Assembly: GCF_000685965.1 (NCBI RefSeq)
Contig: NZ_JMLE01000013.1
Span: 62,001 to 126,000, forward strand
Source: Arthrobacter sp. UNC362MFTsu5.1
GTDB lineage: Bacteria; Actinomycetota; Actinomycetes; Actinomycetales; Micrococcaceae
DNA: 64,000 bases
Direction: 5' to 3'
Of this stretch, positions 46,468-55,036 are shown one piece after another (position 1 is the first letter of the stretch; every line of letters starts with the position of its first letter). A program made the translations under genes and the position numbers. A model generated the notes under the pieces. The model was not told the DNA's origin and ran no database searches. It saw only the letters and a program-made list of their open reading frames with translations.

Positions 46468-47664
46468 TTACAGTGCCCGCACAGGGACGGCGATGCGCAC
46501 CCAGGCGGAATCATTCTCGGAACTGCGTTCGACGGCGTCGAGCACCCGCTGTACCTCCAGTCCGTCAGCAAACGTGGGGTGCGGGTCGATGCCGGCCACG
46601 ATGCCCTCCACGAGGTCTTTGACCTGGTGGGAGAAGCCATGTTCGTAGCCGAGCATGTGGCCGGCCGGCCACCACCCCGAAACGTAGGGATGTTCCGCTT
46701 CGGTGACCAGGATTTTCCGGAAGCCCTGGCGGTCCGCGGGTGCCGTCCGGTCGTAGAACTGGACGCTGTTCAGGTCCTCAAGGTCGAAGGCCAGGGCACC
46801 CTTGTCCCCGGAGATTTCGATCTCCAGCGCATTCTTCCGGCCGGTGGCAAAGCGTGAGGCCTCGAACGATGCCAGCGCCCCGGATTCGAAGCGGCCGGTG
46901 AAGATGGCAATGTCGTCCACGGTCACCTCGCCCTTGCCGTCCCCGGCAGTGCCGGACAACCCAGTGCCGGAAAGGCCCGAACCGGAATCGAGCAGAGGCC
47001 TTTCCTTCACGATGGTGTCGATGACGCCGGACACCTTCTCCAGCCTCAGGCCGGTCACGAACTGGGCCAGGTCGATCGCATGGGCGCCGATGTCCCCGAG
47101 GGCACCGGACCCGGCGTGCTCCTTTTGCAGCCGCCAGGCCAGCGGCATCTCCGGGTCAACCAGCCAGTCCTGCCGGTAGGCGGCGCGCACGTGATTGATC
47201 CGGCCCACGGCGCCCTGGGCGATGAGGTTGCGGAGGAACGTGACGGCGGGAACGCGACGGTAGGTAAATCCCACCATCGCGCGTATACCCCTTGCGGCTG
47301 CCTTTTCGGCGGCCTCCGCCATCGCTTCGGCCTCCGCCACCGTGTTGGCCAGCGGCTTCTCGCACAGGACGTGCTTCCCCGCCGCCAGTGCGGCGATCGC
47401 AATCTCGGCGTGGGAGTCGCCAGGGGTGACAATGTCGACGACGTCGATGTCATCCCGGGCGACTACTTCGCGCCAGTCTGTGGCTGACTCAGCCCAGCCC
47501 CACTTTCGGGCGGCCGCCGCCACCGCTTCTGCGTTCCGGCCCACCACGACTGCCATCTCGGGCTCGGCCGGCAGGTCGAAGATCCGGGGGGCCGTGCGCC
47601 AGCCCTGGGAGTGTGCGGCACCCATAAAGCCGTGGCCGATCATGGCCACGCGCAGGGTTGTCAT
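46468..47664 (-). CDS. Gfo/Idh/MocA-family oxidoreductase, copy 1
   Basis: NAD(P)-dependent oxidoreductase of 398 residues. Rossmann GHGFMGAAH (10-18), [14 protein letters not shown] (Lys103), and the active-site [17 protein letters not shown] with Asp and His. A repeat-containing loop ([16 protein letters not shown]) is inserted before the sheet domain. ATGA overlap with beta module 1. Counterparts in puerarin-degrading bacteria (DgpA) oxidise the glucosyl C3; here, with GMC oxidases present, it may instead reduce 3-keto-glucose to glucose. Confidence 0.87.
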   Translation of the reverse strand: MTTLRVAMIGHGFMGAAHSQGWRTAPRIFDLPAEPEMAVVVGRNAEAVAAAARKWGWAESATDWREVVARDDIDVVDIVTPGDSHAEIAIAALAAGKHVLCEKPLANTVAEAEAMAEAAEKAAARGIRAMVGFTYRRVPAVTFLRNLIAQGAVGRINHVRAAYRQDWLVDPEMPLAWRLQKEHAGSGALGDIGAHAIDLAQFVTGLRLEKVSGVIDTIVKERPLLDSGSGLSGTGLSGTAGDGKGEVTVDDIAIFTGRFESGALASFEASRFATGRKNALEIEISGDKGALAFDLEDLNSVQFYDRTAPADRQGFRKILVTEAEHPYVSGWWPAGHMLGYEHGFSHQVKDLVEGIVAGIDPHPTFADGLEVQRVLDAVERSSENDSAWVRIAVPVRAL

Positions 47665-48059
47665 GCGAGCACTACCTTCCGCTCCACCGCCACGCGGTTG
47701 CCCACATAACGCTGGGGCGCGATCTGCATGTAGAGCAGGCGGAGGGTGAGGATGACCTCAACGTCGAGCTCCTCGCCGGCGTCGGGGATGCGGTCCAGCG
47801 GGATGATGACCTCCGGCTTGTCAGCCACGAACCACAGGGTTTCCCACTGCTCCGGGAGCTCGGCAACGGAATAGGACTTTCCCTGCAGTTCAAAGCGGAG
47901 GGACTCCTTGGGGACTTCGTCACCGTTGACGGATGCAACGACGTCGTCAACGGCGGACAGCCACAGGCTGCGGTACCAGGGCAGTTGCACTGACACGGCA
48001 ATGCCTTCGGGGTGCCTGCGGACGTCGGCGTCCTGGAACAGCGAATTGTGAGTTGCCAT
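47661..48059 (-). CDS. C-glycoside deglycosidase beta subunit (DUF6379 type), module 1
   Basis: Protein of 132 residues; hallmark LPWYRSLWLSAVDD (about 25-38), ETLWFVADKPEVII and LRLLYMQIAPQRYVGNR. Such beta subunits (CarC/DgpB type) form a complex with the alpha TIM barrel encoded 5 nt upstream, cleaving the C-C bond of 3-keto C-glycosides. Very similar to the N-terminal part of the fusion protein at 57565. Overlaps the Gfo/Idh gene by 4 nt. Confidence 0.85.
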   Translation of the reverse strand: MATHNSLFQDADVRRHPEGIAVSVQLPWYRSLWLSAVDDVVASVNGDEVPKESLRFELQGKSYSVAELPEQWETLWFVADKPEVIIPLDRIPDAGEELDVEVILTLRLLYMQIAPQRYVGNRVAVERKVVLA

Positions 48060-48064
48060 GGGCC

Positions 48065-49129
48065 TTACTTACCTGTCTCGATGAGGGCCGGGTGGAAAAT
48101 GCTTGCGTTGGAGTCAACGGTTTCTTCGATGGCACGGCGCATGAGCGTGTGCTGCTTCTTGACGAGGTCGATCGGGTCGGATTCGCCGAGGTCGGCGAAG
48201 GCGTGGCCCTCCCATTCGCTGGAGAGGTAGCCCTGGTAGCCGCCCTTGACGAACTGCCGCACAATGCGGGGAATGTCCATCGCCGGTTCGTTGCCGTTGC
48301 CGTCGATGTCGTAGAACTTCGCGTGGACGTGGAAGATCTGCGGCATGATGTCCAGCCATTCCTCCGGCGGAACCAGCCCGTGCATGTTGAAGGCCAGCCG
48401 GGTGAACGGGCCCAGTCGGGAGGGGTCGAAGTTGTTCGAGCTGAGGTAGTCCTCGAACTCCTGGTTGCGCTCCTGCATCGGCAGCGGCTTGCGCCAGATG
48501 TCCTGCATCACGGCAAAATGCTCCTCGGGGAGCCCCATCTGCGTCAGCGTGCGGAAGAGCGTCGGGGAGAGGCTGTGCATGGTGGAGCTGAAGTCTGCCG
48601 TGAACCCGAGCCGGTCGCTGCCCAGCTCCGCGTACATTTCGCGGATCTGCAGGATCTTGGGATCGTTGGGGCCCTGCGGCGCGTGGATCTCGTAGCCGAG
48701 TTTCTGGTCGTATTTCTCGGCCAGGGGAAGGAGCCGGCGGAGCAGTTCCTTGCCGGCGGAGCGGATCACCACGCGGTGGAAACCGAGCTTGTTGGCGGTG
48801 TTCAGCTGCGCGGCGAAGAAGTCGTATTCCTCGTCCGGGGTCATGTCCCGGTCCTTGCGGCGGCCCATGTCCAGGTTGGTGCCCACTGCGCTGGGGGTAA
48901 GGCCGTAACGGTCCATGCTGTCGCGCCACAGGCGGATGAAATCGTCGTCCACATCGGGATAAGTGCGCAGCATCTGGGCGATGTTGAACTCGACGCCGGG
49001 ACCGAGGCCTTCGTCGGCAACGGCCTTGATCAGCGTTTCTGGAGTGTAGAGTCCGGCGGCGAACTCGGAGGTTAGCGAATAGAGGGTGATGCCGAGCTCG
49101 ATGCCCGAGCCTGCGATGCCTTCTGACAT
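48065..49129 (-). CDS. C-glycoside deglycosidase alpha subunit (TIM barrel), module 1
   Basis: Protein of 354 residues of the CarB/DgpC type. Divalent-metal ligands expected at Glu147 (GYEIHAP), Asp179 (GFTADFSSTMH), His267 or His269 (FHVHAKFYDID) and Glu305 (YLSSEWEGH). Family members take a proton from the 3-keto glycoside and expel the aglycone by beta-elimination-type chemistry. AAGGAA precedes the ATG. Sits 17 nt after alpha module 2 and 5 nt before beta module 1. Confidence 0.87.
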   Translation of the reverse strand: MSEGIAGSGIELGITLYSLTSEFAAGLYTPETLIKAVADEGLGPGVEFNIAQMLRTYPDVDDDFIRLWRDSMDRYGLTPSAVGTNLDMGRRKDRDMTPDEEYDFFAAQLNTANKLGFHRVVIRSAGKELLRRLLPLAEKYDQKLGYEIHAPQGPNDPKILQIREMYAELGSDRLGFTADFSSTMHSLSPTLFRTLTQMGLPEEHFAVMQDIWRKPLPMQERNQEFEDYLSSNNFDPSRLGPFTRLAFNMHGLVPPEEWLDIMPQIFHVHAKFYDIDGNGNEPAMDIPRIVRQFVKGGYQGYLSSEWEGHAFADLGESDPIDLVKKQHTLMRRAIEETVDSNASIFHPALIETGK

Positions 49130-49146
49130 GTTGTTTTCCTTCTGTT

Positions 49147-50250
49147 TCAGCCGCGGACGGGCTGGGCGAGGTGGCTGTTGAGGATGCGGCGTGCTTCGGC
49201 GGCGTCCGTGATCATGGCCGAGCCGGCGTTGACTGCGGCGGAACGCTGGACGGCCTGCTCGCCGCGGATGATGTCGAACGGGTCCTGCCAGTTGTTCCAG
49301 TGCCACCCTTCGTATTCGCTGGAGATGGCACCGGAGTAACCGTTCTCCACGAGCTGGCGAACCAAACCACGTACGGGGACCGAGGGCTCTTCGCCGTTTT
49401 CGTCGATGCCGAAGAACTTGCCGTGAACGTGGCGCACCCACGGCATGATCTCCAGCCAGGTGTCTACGGCGGCCGGCCCGAACAGCCCGGTTCCGTTGAT
49501 GGCGAAGTCGATGCCCAGGTCCGGCCGTCCATTGCGGGCTGCCAGGCCAATGAAAGCACCGAAGCGCTCGCCGTGAACTTTCTGCGTGTTGGGCGGCCCT
49601 TCGGCGTAGAAGCCGTTCCACAGGTCAACCACCTGTCGGAGCAGTTCCTCCGAAGCGCCGCGTCGGCGGTAGGCCTCCAGCAGGGAAGGTGCGAAGCCGG
49701 TGACGGTGGCACCCCAGTCGGCGGTGAAGCCCAGCAGCGGGGAATCCAGTTTTTCGTAGCGGTCACGCAGGGCGAGGACGCGCTCGTGCGCGCCGTGCTG
49801 GTCGGCGTGGACTTCGAGGGCAAGGGTAACCCCGTACTTCTCGGCCACAGGCAGCAGGCTTTCCATCGCGTCCGGCGTCAGCGAAATCTGCACCCGGGCA
49901 ATGGGGAAGCCGAGCCTGGACGCCACCTCGATCTGCTTGGCCATGTATTCGACCAGCTCGTCGTGGTTCATGAGCCGGTCGCGGCGGATGCCCGTGTCAA
50001 CGTTGACCGCCAGCGACGTGGGAACCAGGTCCACCTCGGCAACAAGGTCGCGGAACTGGCCAACGAACGTGTCGTCGATCCGGTCCGGGAAGCCTCGCAG
50101 GCTGGAGAATCCGATGACCTCAAGGCCCGGGCCGAAGCCTTCGGCCGCCACTTTGCGAATCAGGCCATCGAGGTCGTACTGCCGGGCGTGGGAGGCCCGG
50201 GTGAAGCTGTAAAGGGTGACGCCCTGGATCGGCGTGCCGAGGCTGGTCAT
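49147..50250 (-). CDS. C-glycoside deglycosidase alpha-subunit paralogue, module 2
   Basis: TIM barrel of 367 residues. Ligand positions Glu146 (LEVHADQHG), Asp178 (GFTADWGATV), His274/276 (RHVHGKFFGID) and Glu312 (AISSEYEGWHW) are kept. Compared with module 1 the active-site loops differ (HADQHG for HAPQGP; EYEGWHW for EWEGHAF), suggesting another glycoside or bond type. ATGA overlap with beta module 2, so the two are made as a pair. Confidence 0.84.
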   Translation of the reverse strand: MTSLGTPIQGVTLYSFTRASHARQYDLDGLIRKVAAEGFGPGLEVIGFSSLRGFPDRIDDTFVGQFRDLVAEVDLVPTSLAVNVDTGIRRDRLMNHDELVEYMAKQIEVASRLGFPIARVQISLTPDAMESLLPVAEKYGVTLALEVHADQHGAHERVLALRDRYEKLDSPLLGFTADWGATVTGFAPSLLEAYRRRGASEELLRQVVDLWNGFYAEGPPNTQKVHGERFGAFIGLAARNGRPDLGIDFAINGTGLFGPAAVDTWLEIMPWVRHVHGKFFGIDENGEEPSVPVRGLVRQLVENGYSGAISSEYEGWHWNNWQDPFDIIRGEQAVQRSAAVNAGSAMITDAAEARRILNSHLAQPVRG

Positions 50251-50642
50251 CGCTGTGCCACCTTCATGGTCTTGGTGTCGTGCTCTTCGATATGCAGCAC
50301 GCCGTGGTCGGTGATGATGTACGGAATGTAGAGCTTCAGATCCACGCGGACCTCGTGCTCGGCTTGGTCGTCCGCTACGGGAAGGTCGCCGGAAAGAACG
50401 GCTGAATCCAGGGGGAACCACCATTCGCCGGTCTCGTCCACGAGCTCCCCGAAGCTGAACGTGCGGTTGTTCATGGTCCAGCGCAGCGAGCCCTCAGGCG
50501 CGGCGACGCCGTCCACTGTCAGTGCGGCTCCTGCGATGCACGAGCCGGGCAGGGCCCGGTACCACGGGATCCGGACTTCGACGGCGGTGCGGCCGTCCTG
50601 GGTGGTCAGTGTTCCGTGCTCGATAATGCGATCGGCAATCAT
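50247..50642 (-). CDS. C-glycoside deglycosidase beta-subunit paralogue, module 2
   Basis: Protein of 131 residues with IPWYRALPGSCIAG near the N-terminus, GEWWFPLDSAVLSG in the middle and LKLYIPYIITDHG near the end, matching the beta-module pattern. First gene of the six-gene operon 50642-45449. GAGGTCTC before the ATG is a fair ribosome-binding site. The roughly 100-bp upstream gap and the 3' end of the preceding GMC gene hold two operator-like motifs. Confidence 0.8.
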   Translation of the reverse strand: MIADRIIEHGTLTTQDGRTAVEVRIPWYRALPGSCIAGAALTVDGVAAPEGSLRWTMNNRTFSFGELVDETGEWWFPLDSAVLSGDLPVADDQAEHEVRVDLKLYIPYIITDHGVLHIEEHDTKTMKVAQR

Positions 50643-50739
50643 CGAGACCTCCTTGTCTGCGGCATGCTTTGCCTGCTGTTGAACAAATGCCTGTGCTTGA
50701 GCAAATCGTTGAATGGAGAAGGCAACTGCTGCTTCTTCA

Positions 50740-52299
50740 TTATTTAGACAGTCTATTGTCTGATTCAGACATAAGTAAAGAACTGGTGAGTTCTTCGCTG
50801 ATTCTGCGTGCCCCGCGTACGGCGAGCGCCACGGCCGTCAGCGTGGGGTTGCAGGCGGTGGCGGTGGGGATGACCCCGTTGCCGGCCACGAAGAGGCCGG
50901 GGAGCTCCCAGACCTGACTGTCCGGCGAACAGACGCTCTCGCCGTCGTCCGCCGCGCCCATGCGTGTGGTGCCCTGGTAATGCAGCGATGAGCCCGGAGG
51001 CAGGACGAACGGCCGCTCATCGAGCGGCTCGCCCACGGCCCTGCCGAGCCGCACAATCTCCTGCCTGGCGCGGTCCAGCACGTTGTGGTCCTGCTCCGTA
51101 AGGCGGTAGTGGATGCGCATGGCGGGCATCCCGTACGAGTCGCGGGCGTCGTCGTCGAACGCCACCCGGTCTTCGCGCTGGAGGTCCTTGGCGCAGAACA
51201 GGCCCAGCCCCACGATCGAGCCGGGGACGACGGGGTCATCCTCCGCCAGCGGAACCGGGGATGCGTCTAGCTGCATGATCTGGCCGTGGAAGGGCGCGTC
51301 ATCCGTGTACGGAACCCACTGCACGCCGCTTTGCTCGCTGAGGGCACCGGCCGCTGCCCGCTGTGCGTCCCCGCCCGTGACGTCGCGGAGCCTGCTGGCG
51401 AACACCACCTGCGCCTGGTCGTTGAGGTAGCGGCCCAGGGCGGCGGGCCTGATGCCGGAGGCCCACAGCAGCTGCGGCGTGCGCAGGGCGTCCGCGCCCA
51501 CCACAACGTATCGGGCCGCCACCCGGTGGGTTTCGCCGCTGCGGCGGTCCTGGACCTCGATGCCGGCGGCAACGCCGTCCTCCACCAGCACGCGGGTCAC
51601 CAGCGACTCATCAAAAAGTTCAAACGCCGGGTTCTCCCGGGTCACGTCCCCCATCACGACGTCGGACCCTGACCAGACGAGGCCGCCGTCCTCCCGCCGG
51701 TGCACAGCGAGCGGCATGGGCTGCGCGCGGAAGGCCGGGCCGCGGCCAGAATCCACCGCGGACGCGAGGCGGCCGCGGACGAGGTCGGAGAACGGGGCGC
51801 CGTCGAAGGCGTGGGTGGTGACGCCGAGGAGCCGTTCGGCGTCGTCGAGCAGTTCCTCCAGGTCGGGCAGGAACGCGATGCGCTCCCTGCCGCCCGGACG
51901 CGGGCAGGCGGCAGTCCAGTGGGCGGCCATGCCGCCCACGTTGCTGGACATTGCCGCCACGGGCATGCCGTCTTCGCCGGGGAACGCGTAGCCGTCCGGG
52001 AGCAGGTAGGTTCCGGGCCGGGCCCTGCGCTCCCCGCTCTTGACGGCGCCGGGCGAGTTGACGGTTTCGGCGCCCGCGCCCGGCCCTTCTGATGCGCGCT
52101 GGGCGAGGCTGCGGCGCTCAGGATCCTCGATGTTCTTGACGTGGGCACCCGGCGGGCTGCTGACCGTGGGGCCCACTTCGAACATGGCGATGGTGGCGCC
52201 GGGCGCTTCCTCGCTGAGGATCCGCGCGTATGCCGAGGCGGTGGGTCCGCTGCCGACGATGGCGACGTCGACGACGGCGGGGTACCTGGTTGGGCTCAC
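50740..52299 (-). CDS. GMC/pyranose-oxidase-like oxidoreductase (probable glycoside 3-oxidase), copy 2
   Basis: FAD enzyme of 519 residues. Rossmann AIVGSGPTASAYA near the N-terminus, flavin-region GGMAAHWTAACPRP, active-site His in SLHYQGTTRMG and Asn in ACNPTLT. It is related to copy 1 but clearly diverged. GTG start in a 4-nt GTGA overlap with the hydroxypyruvate-isomerase-like gene. The context (ABC importer and isomerase upstream, deglycosidase operon downstream) supports C3 oxidation of an imported glycoside. The C-terminal tail is longer than in copy 1 and carries operator motifs. Confidence 0.85.
   Translation of the reverse strand: MSPTRYPAVVDVAIVGSGPTASAYARILSEEAPGATIAMFEVGPTVSSPPGAHVKNIEDPERRSLAQRASEGPGAGAETVNSPGAVKSGERRARPGTYLLPDGYAFPGEDGMPVAAMSSNVGGMAAHWTAACPRPGGRERIAFLPDLEELLDDAERLLGVTTHAFDGAPFSDLVRGRLASAVDSGRGPAFRAQPMPLAVHRREDGGLVWSGSDVVMGDVTRENPAFELFDESLVTRVLVEDGVAAGIEVQDRRSGETHRVAARYVVVGADALRTPQLLWASGIRPAALGRYLNDQAQVVFASRLRDVTGGDAQRAAAGALSEQSGVQWVPYTDDAPFHGQIMQLDASPVPLAEDDPVVPGSIVGLGLFCAKDLQREDRVAFDDDARDSYGMPAMRIHYRLTEQDHNVLDRARQEIVRLGRAVGEPLDERPFVLPPGSSLHYQGTTRMGAADDGESVCSPDSQVWELPGLFVAGNGVIPTATACNPTLTAVALAVRGARRISEELTSSLLMSESDNRLSK
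50747..50776. promoter_or_regulatory. Two operator-like motifs within the 3' end of GMC copy 2
   Basis: GACAGTCTATTGTC (50747-50760, GACA-N6-TGTC palindrome) and GACATAAGT (50768-50776), about 110-130 bp upstream of beta module 2. They lie inside the last codons of the upstream gene, implying an internal promoter for the six-gene operon. Confidence 0.6.
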
Positions 52300-53069
52300 C
52301 GCGCCACCAGTTCCTGGATCCACTGGACAGACTTGGCCGAGTCGATGGTGGGGTAATACTCGAGGCCGATCGGGCCGGCGTAGCCGCTGGCCTGCAGGTC
52401 TGCGAGCCGGGCAGGCCAGTCGATGGATCCCGAGCCCGGTTCGCCACGTCCGGGCGCATCAGCGATCTGAACGTACTTGATCAGGTTGCCGGCGTTGCCG
52501 AGCTCGGCGGCTACATCCTCGCCTTCGACCGTCGAGTGGTAGAGGTCGTAAAGGACACCGAAGGTGGGCGAGTTGACGCCTTTGGCGATGTAGACGGCTT
52601 CTGAGGTCCGGTCGAGGAGCGCCCCGGGGTGGTCCACCCTGATATTCACCGGCTCCAGGACAAGGGTGATGCCGGAACCCTCGATGTGTGCCACGCCGCG
52701 GGTGAAGATCTCAATCAGTTCGTCCAGCTGGTCCTGGCGCTTTCGCCCACCGAAACCGGTGCCGCTGCCCACCACGATCCGGGGGCAACCGAGCTGCCGG
52801 GCCACGGCAACGCCGGCGTCGAGGCCTTCGTAGAAGGGTTCGTGGTTCCTCGGCGGGATCATGAACTGCATGCGCGGTTCGGCGAGTTGGGCCGTGAGCT
52901 GGATTCCGGTTTCCTCCAGGGCGTCCTTGAGGGCAGGGATGTCCTTGCCCGTGGGGCCCCACATTTCGACGGCGTCGAAGCCGGCGGCGGCCGCGGCGCG
53001 GACCCGGTCGGCAGCGCTGTCGCCTGCTTCTGAGAACAAAAGATCGATATTGGGCGCAAGTTGATACAT
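52296..53069 (-). CDS. Hydroxypyruvate isomerase-like TIM barrel
   Basis: Protein of 257 residues of the Hyi/sugar-isomerase family: start LAPNIDLLFSEAGDSAADRVRAAAAAGFDAVEMW, Glu in LVLEPVN, Asp in VLYDLYHS, the Hyi-like YVQIADAPGRGEPGSG, and Glu in GLEYYPT. It probably isomerises a keto sugar or small keto acid from glycoside breakdown. It follows the ABC permease genes after 115 nt and overlaps GMC copy 2. Confidence 0.86.
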   Translation of the reverse strand: MYQLAPNIDLLFSEAGDSAADRVRAAAAAGFDAVEMWGPTGKDIPALKDALEETGIQLTAQLAEPRMQFMIPPRNHEPFYEGLDAGVAVARQLGCPRIVVGSGTGFGGRKRQDQLDELIEIFTRGVAHIEGSGITLVLEPVNIRVDHPGALLDRTSEAVYIAKGVNSPTFGVLYDLYHSTVEGEDVAAELGNAGNLIKYVQIADAPGRGEPGSGSIDWPARLADLQASGYAGPIGLEYYPTIDSAKSVQWIQELVAR

Positions 53070-53184
53070 GGGTATCTCCTGGGAGGTAGAGGGGGTGGAC
53101 TAAAACTTGGGGGTTCGGACCGTTTTTGGGTGTGGAGGATCGCCACGAAGCGTCAGGACGCTGCGCGGTAGTCAATCGTTGAGG

Positions 53185-54021
53185 TCAGCCCTTAAGACCG
53201 CCGGAGAAGCCCTGGATGAAGCGCTTCTGCGCGAAGAGGAACAGCGCCAGGATGGGAATCATGGACACGATCACGATCGCAAAGATCGAATTCCACTCTG
53301 AAACCAGGGACCCGATGTAGTAGTACATGGCCACCGGCAGCGTCTGGTTGGCCGAGCCTCCCAGGAAGATCAGCGAGGTGAAGAAGTCGTTCCACACAAT
53401 GAGTCCCGCGAAGATGGTGACAGTTCCGGTGGCGGGAGCCATCATGGGCAGCACCACCTTGGAAAAAATCTGGGACCTGCTGGCACCGTCAATGGTTGCC
53501 GCTTCCTCGTAGTCCGTGCCGAGCCCCCGGAAGAAGTTGGAGTAGAGGAAGATCGACAGCGGCAGCAGCATGCCGGTGTAGAGGACGATCAGGCCCCACG
53601 CGGATCCTGTGAGGCCCATGGCGCGTGCACCCATGTAGAGGGGCACGGCGCCGAGCTGGCCGGGAAGGATGATGGCAATCAGGAAAAGGTAGTACGCACC
53701 CTTGCTCCAGCGACGGGTGCTGCGGGAAATGACGTACCCCGTGATTGAACCGAGCGCGATCAGCCCGACGATGCTCCCCGCGGTAATGATGATGCTGTTT
53801 ACCAGGCCCAGGACGACGTTGGAGTTACCCGTGGCGGTCAGGACGGCCACGAAGTTGCTGAAGTCCGGGTTTTTCGGGAGCGCCAGGGGTGAGGTGGTGT
53901 ACATCTCGCTGTCCGGCTTCAGGGCGGTGGTCACCAGGAAGTAGAACGGGGCGAGGAAGATCAGCGCCAGGGCCCAGAGGCCAATTTCGCGGAGCAGGGT
54001 GAGTTTCGTGTAGCGGAACAT
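53185..54021 (-). CDS. Carbohydrate ABC transporter permease (MalG type)
   Basis: Inner-membrane permease of 278 residues with six spans. The EAA loop that docks the ATPase reads YEEAATIDGASRSQIFSKVVLP. Two nt behind the MalF-type permease. Part of a sugar importer that has no ATPase gene in the window; such CUT1 systems often use a shared MsmX/UgpC-like ATPase encoded elsewhere. Confidence 0.92.
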   Translation of the reverse strand: MFRYTKLTLLREIGLWALALIFLAPFYFLVTTALKPDSEMYTTSPLALPKNPDFSNFVAVLTATGNSNVVLGLVNSIIITAGSIVGLIALGSITGYVISRSTRRWSKGAYYLFLIAIILPGQLGAVPLYMGARAMGLTGSAWGLIVLYTGMLLPLSIFLYSNFFRGLGTDYEEAATIDGASRSQIFSKVVLPMMAPATGTVTIFAGLIVWNDFFTSLIFLGGSANQTLPVAMYYYIGSLVSEWNSIFAIVIVSMIPILALFLFAQKRFIQGFSGGLKG

Positions 54022-54023
54022 GG

Positions 54024-54983
54024 TCAGTCCTCGGGGTTCGATCGCGTCAGCCGCTGCTGGATAACGGCGAAGAACAGAATGATGGCGGCGAGCACCAGGG
54101 CGAGGGCGGCACCGCCACCGAAGTTTCCGAGTGCGAATGCCTGCTTGTAGACCTGGGTGGCCAGGGTTTCGGTGGCGCCGGCGGGTCCACCGTTGGTCAG
54201 GGCCATGATGGGATCGAAGACCCGGAGGCCCTGGACGATTCCCAGCGTGGTGGCAATTGCAATGGCGGGGCGGATGGCCGGCAGGGTGACGTTCCGGAAG
54301 CGCTGCCACAGGTTCGCGCCGTCGATGGCGGCCGCCTCCTCGACTTCCACCGGCACCCCTGCAAGTCCGGCCATGAAGATCACCATGGCAAAACCTGTGG
54401 ATCCCCAGACAAGCACCACCAGCACTGTCCAGACCGCCCACTGGGGGTCGGCGAGCCATGGTTTGGCGAGGTCGCCGGCGCCTATTGAGGTGAGGAAGAC
54501 GTTGATGGGGCCGTCGAAGTCGAAGATGTACTTCCAGACGTAGGCAGTGGCCAGCGGGCTGAGCACCACGGGCATGAAGAAGAGGGTGCGGAGGATGTAC
54601 CGCGTCTTCAGCATCCGGTTGAGGCCGAGGGCGATGATGAGCCCGCCGACGTTGCCGAGAAGCACTGAACCAAAGGCCAGGAAGAGCGTATTGGTCAGGG
54701 CGCCGAGCTTGGTGGGGTCCTTGAAGATGGCTTCGAAGTTCTGCCAGCCCACAATCTTGAACGAGCCGATGCCGGTCCAGTTGGTGAAGGCGAAGAAGCC
54801 GCCGATACCCGTTGCCACGTAGTGGATGGCGATGACCAGGACGATCCCGGGCAGCGCCCACCACCAATGTCCCAACTGCAGGCCCGTGCTCCGGGGACGG
54901 GGGGTTTCCCCTTCCCCCGGAGCACGCCTGCCTCGCAGGGGTGCTTTAGCTGCTTCGCTTTTCGGTTGCATCGTCGCAGTCAT
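54024..54983 (-). CDS. Carbohydrate ABC transporter permease (MalF type)
   Basis: Permease of 319 residues: polar N-terminus, six spans, EAA loop EVEEAAAIDGANLWQRFRNVTLP. ATG at 54983 with AAGGAA upstream; a GTG at 55040 overlapping the lipoprotein stop is an alternative start giving 338 residues. Works with the neighbouring MalG-type permease and lipoprotein. Confidence 0.92.
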   Translation of the reverse strand: MTATMQPKSEAAKAPLRGRRAPGEGETPRPRSTGLQLGHWWWALPGIVLVIAIHYVATGIGGFFAFTNWTGIGSFKIVGWQNFEAIFKDPTKLGALTNTLFLAFGSVLLGNVGGLIIALGLNRMLKTRYILRTLFFMPVVLSPLATAYVWKYIFDFDGPINVFLTSIGAGDLAKPWLADPQWAVWTVLVVLVWGSTGFAMVIFMAGLAGVPVEVEEAAAIDGANLWQRFRNVTLPAIRPAIAIATTLGIVQGLRVFDPIMALTNGGPAGATETLATQVYKQAFALGNFGGGAALALVLAAIILFFAVIQQRLTRSNPED

Positions 54984-55036
54984 GGTATTCCTTGCTTGTC
55001 CCTTGGAGTCGTTGGAACTGTGGTGATCCGGAGCTG

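Noticed and set aside
47933..49075. A 380-codon plus-strand frame opposite the deglycosidase genes.
   Set aside because: Valine/arginine-rich shadow of alpha and beta module 1.
53185..54867. A 560-residue version of the MalG-type permease.
   Set aside because: The extra N-terminal part is an out-of-frame reading of the MalF-type permease gene; the true start is 54021.
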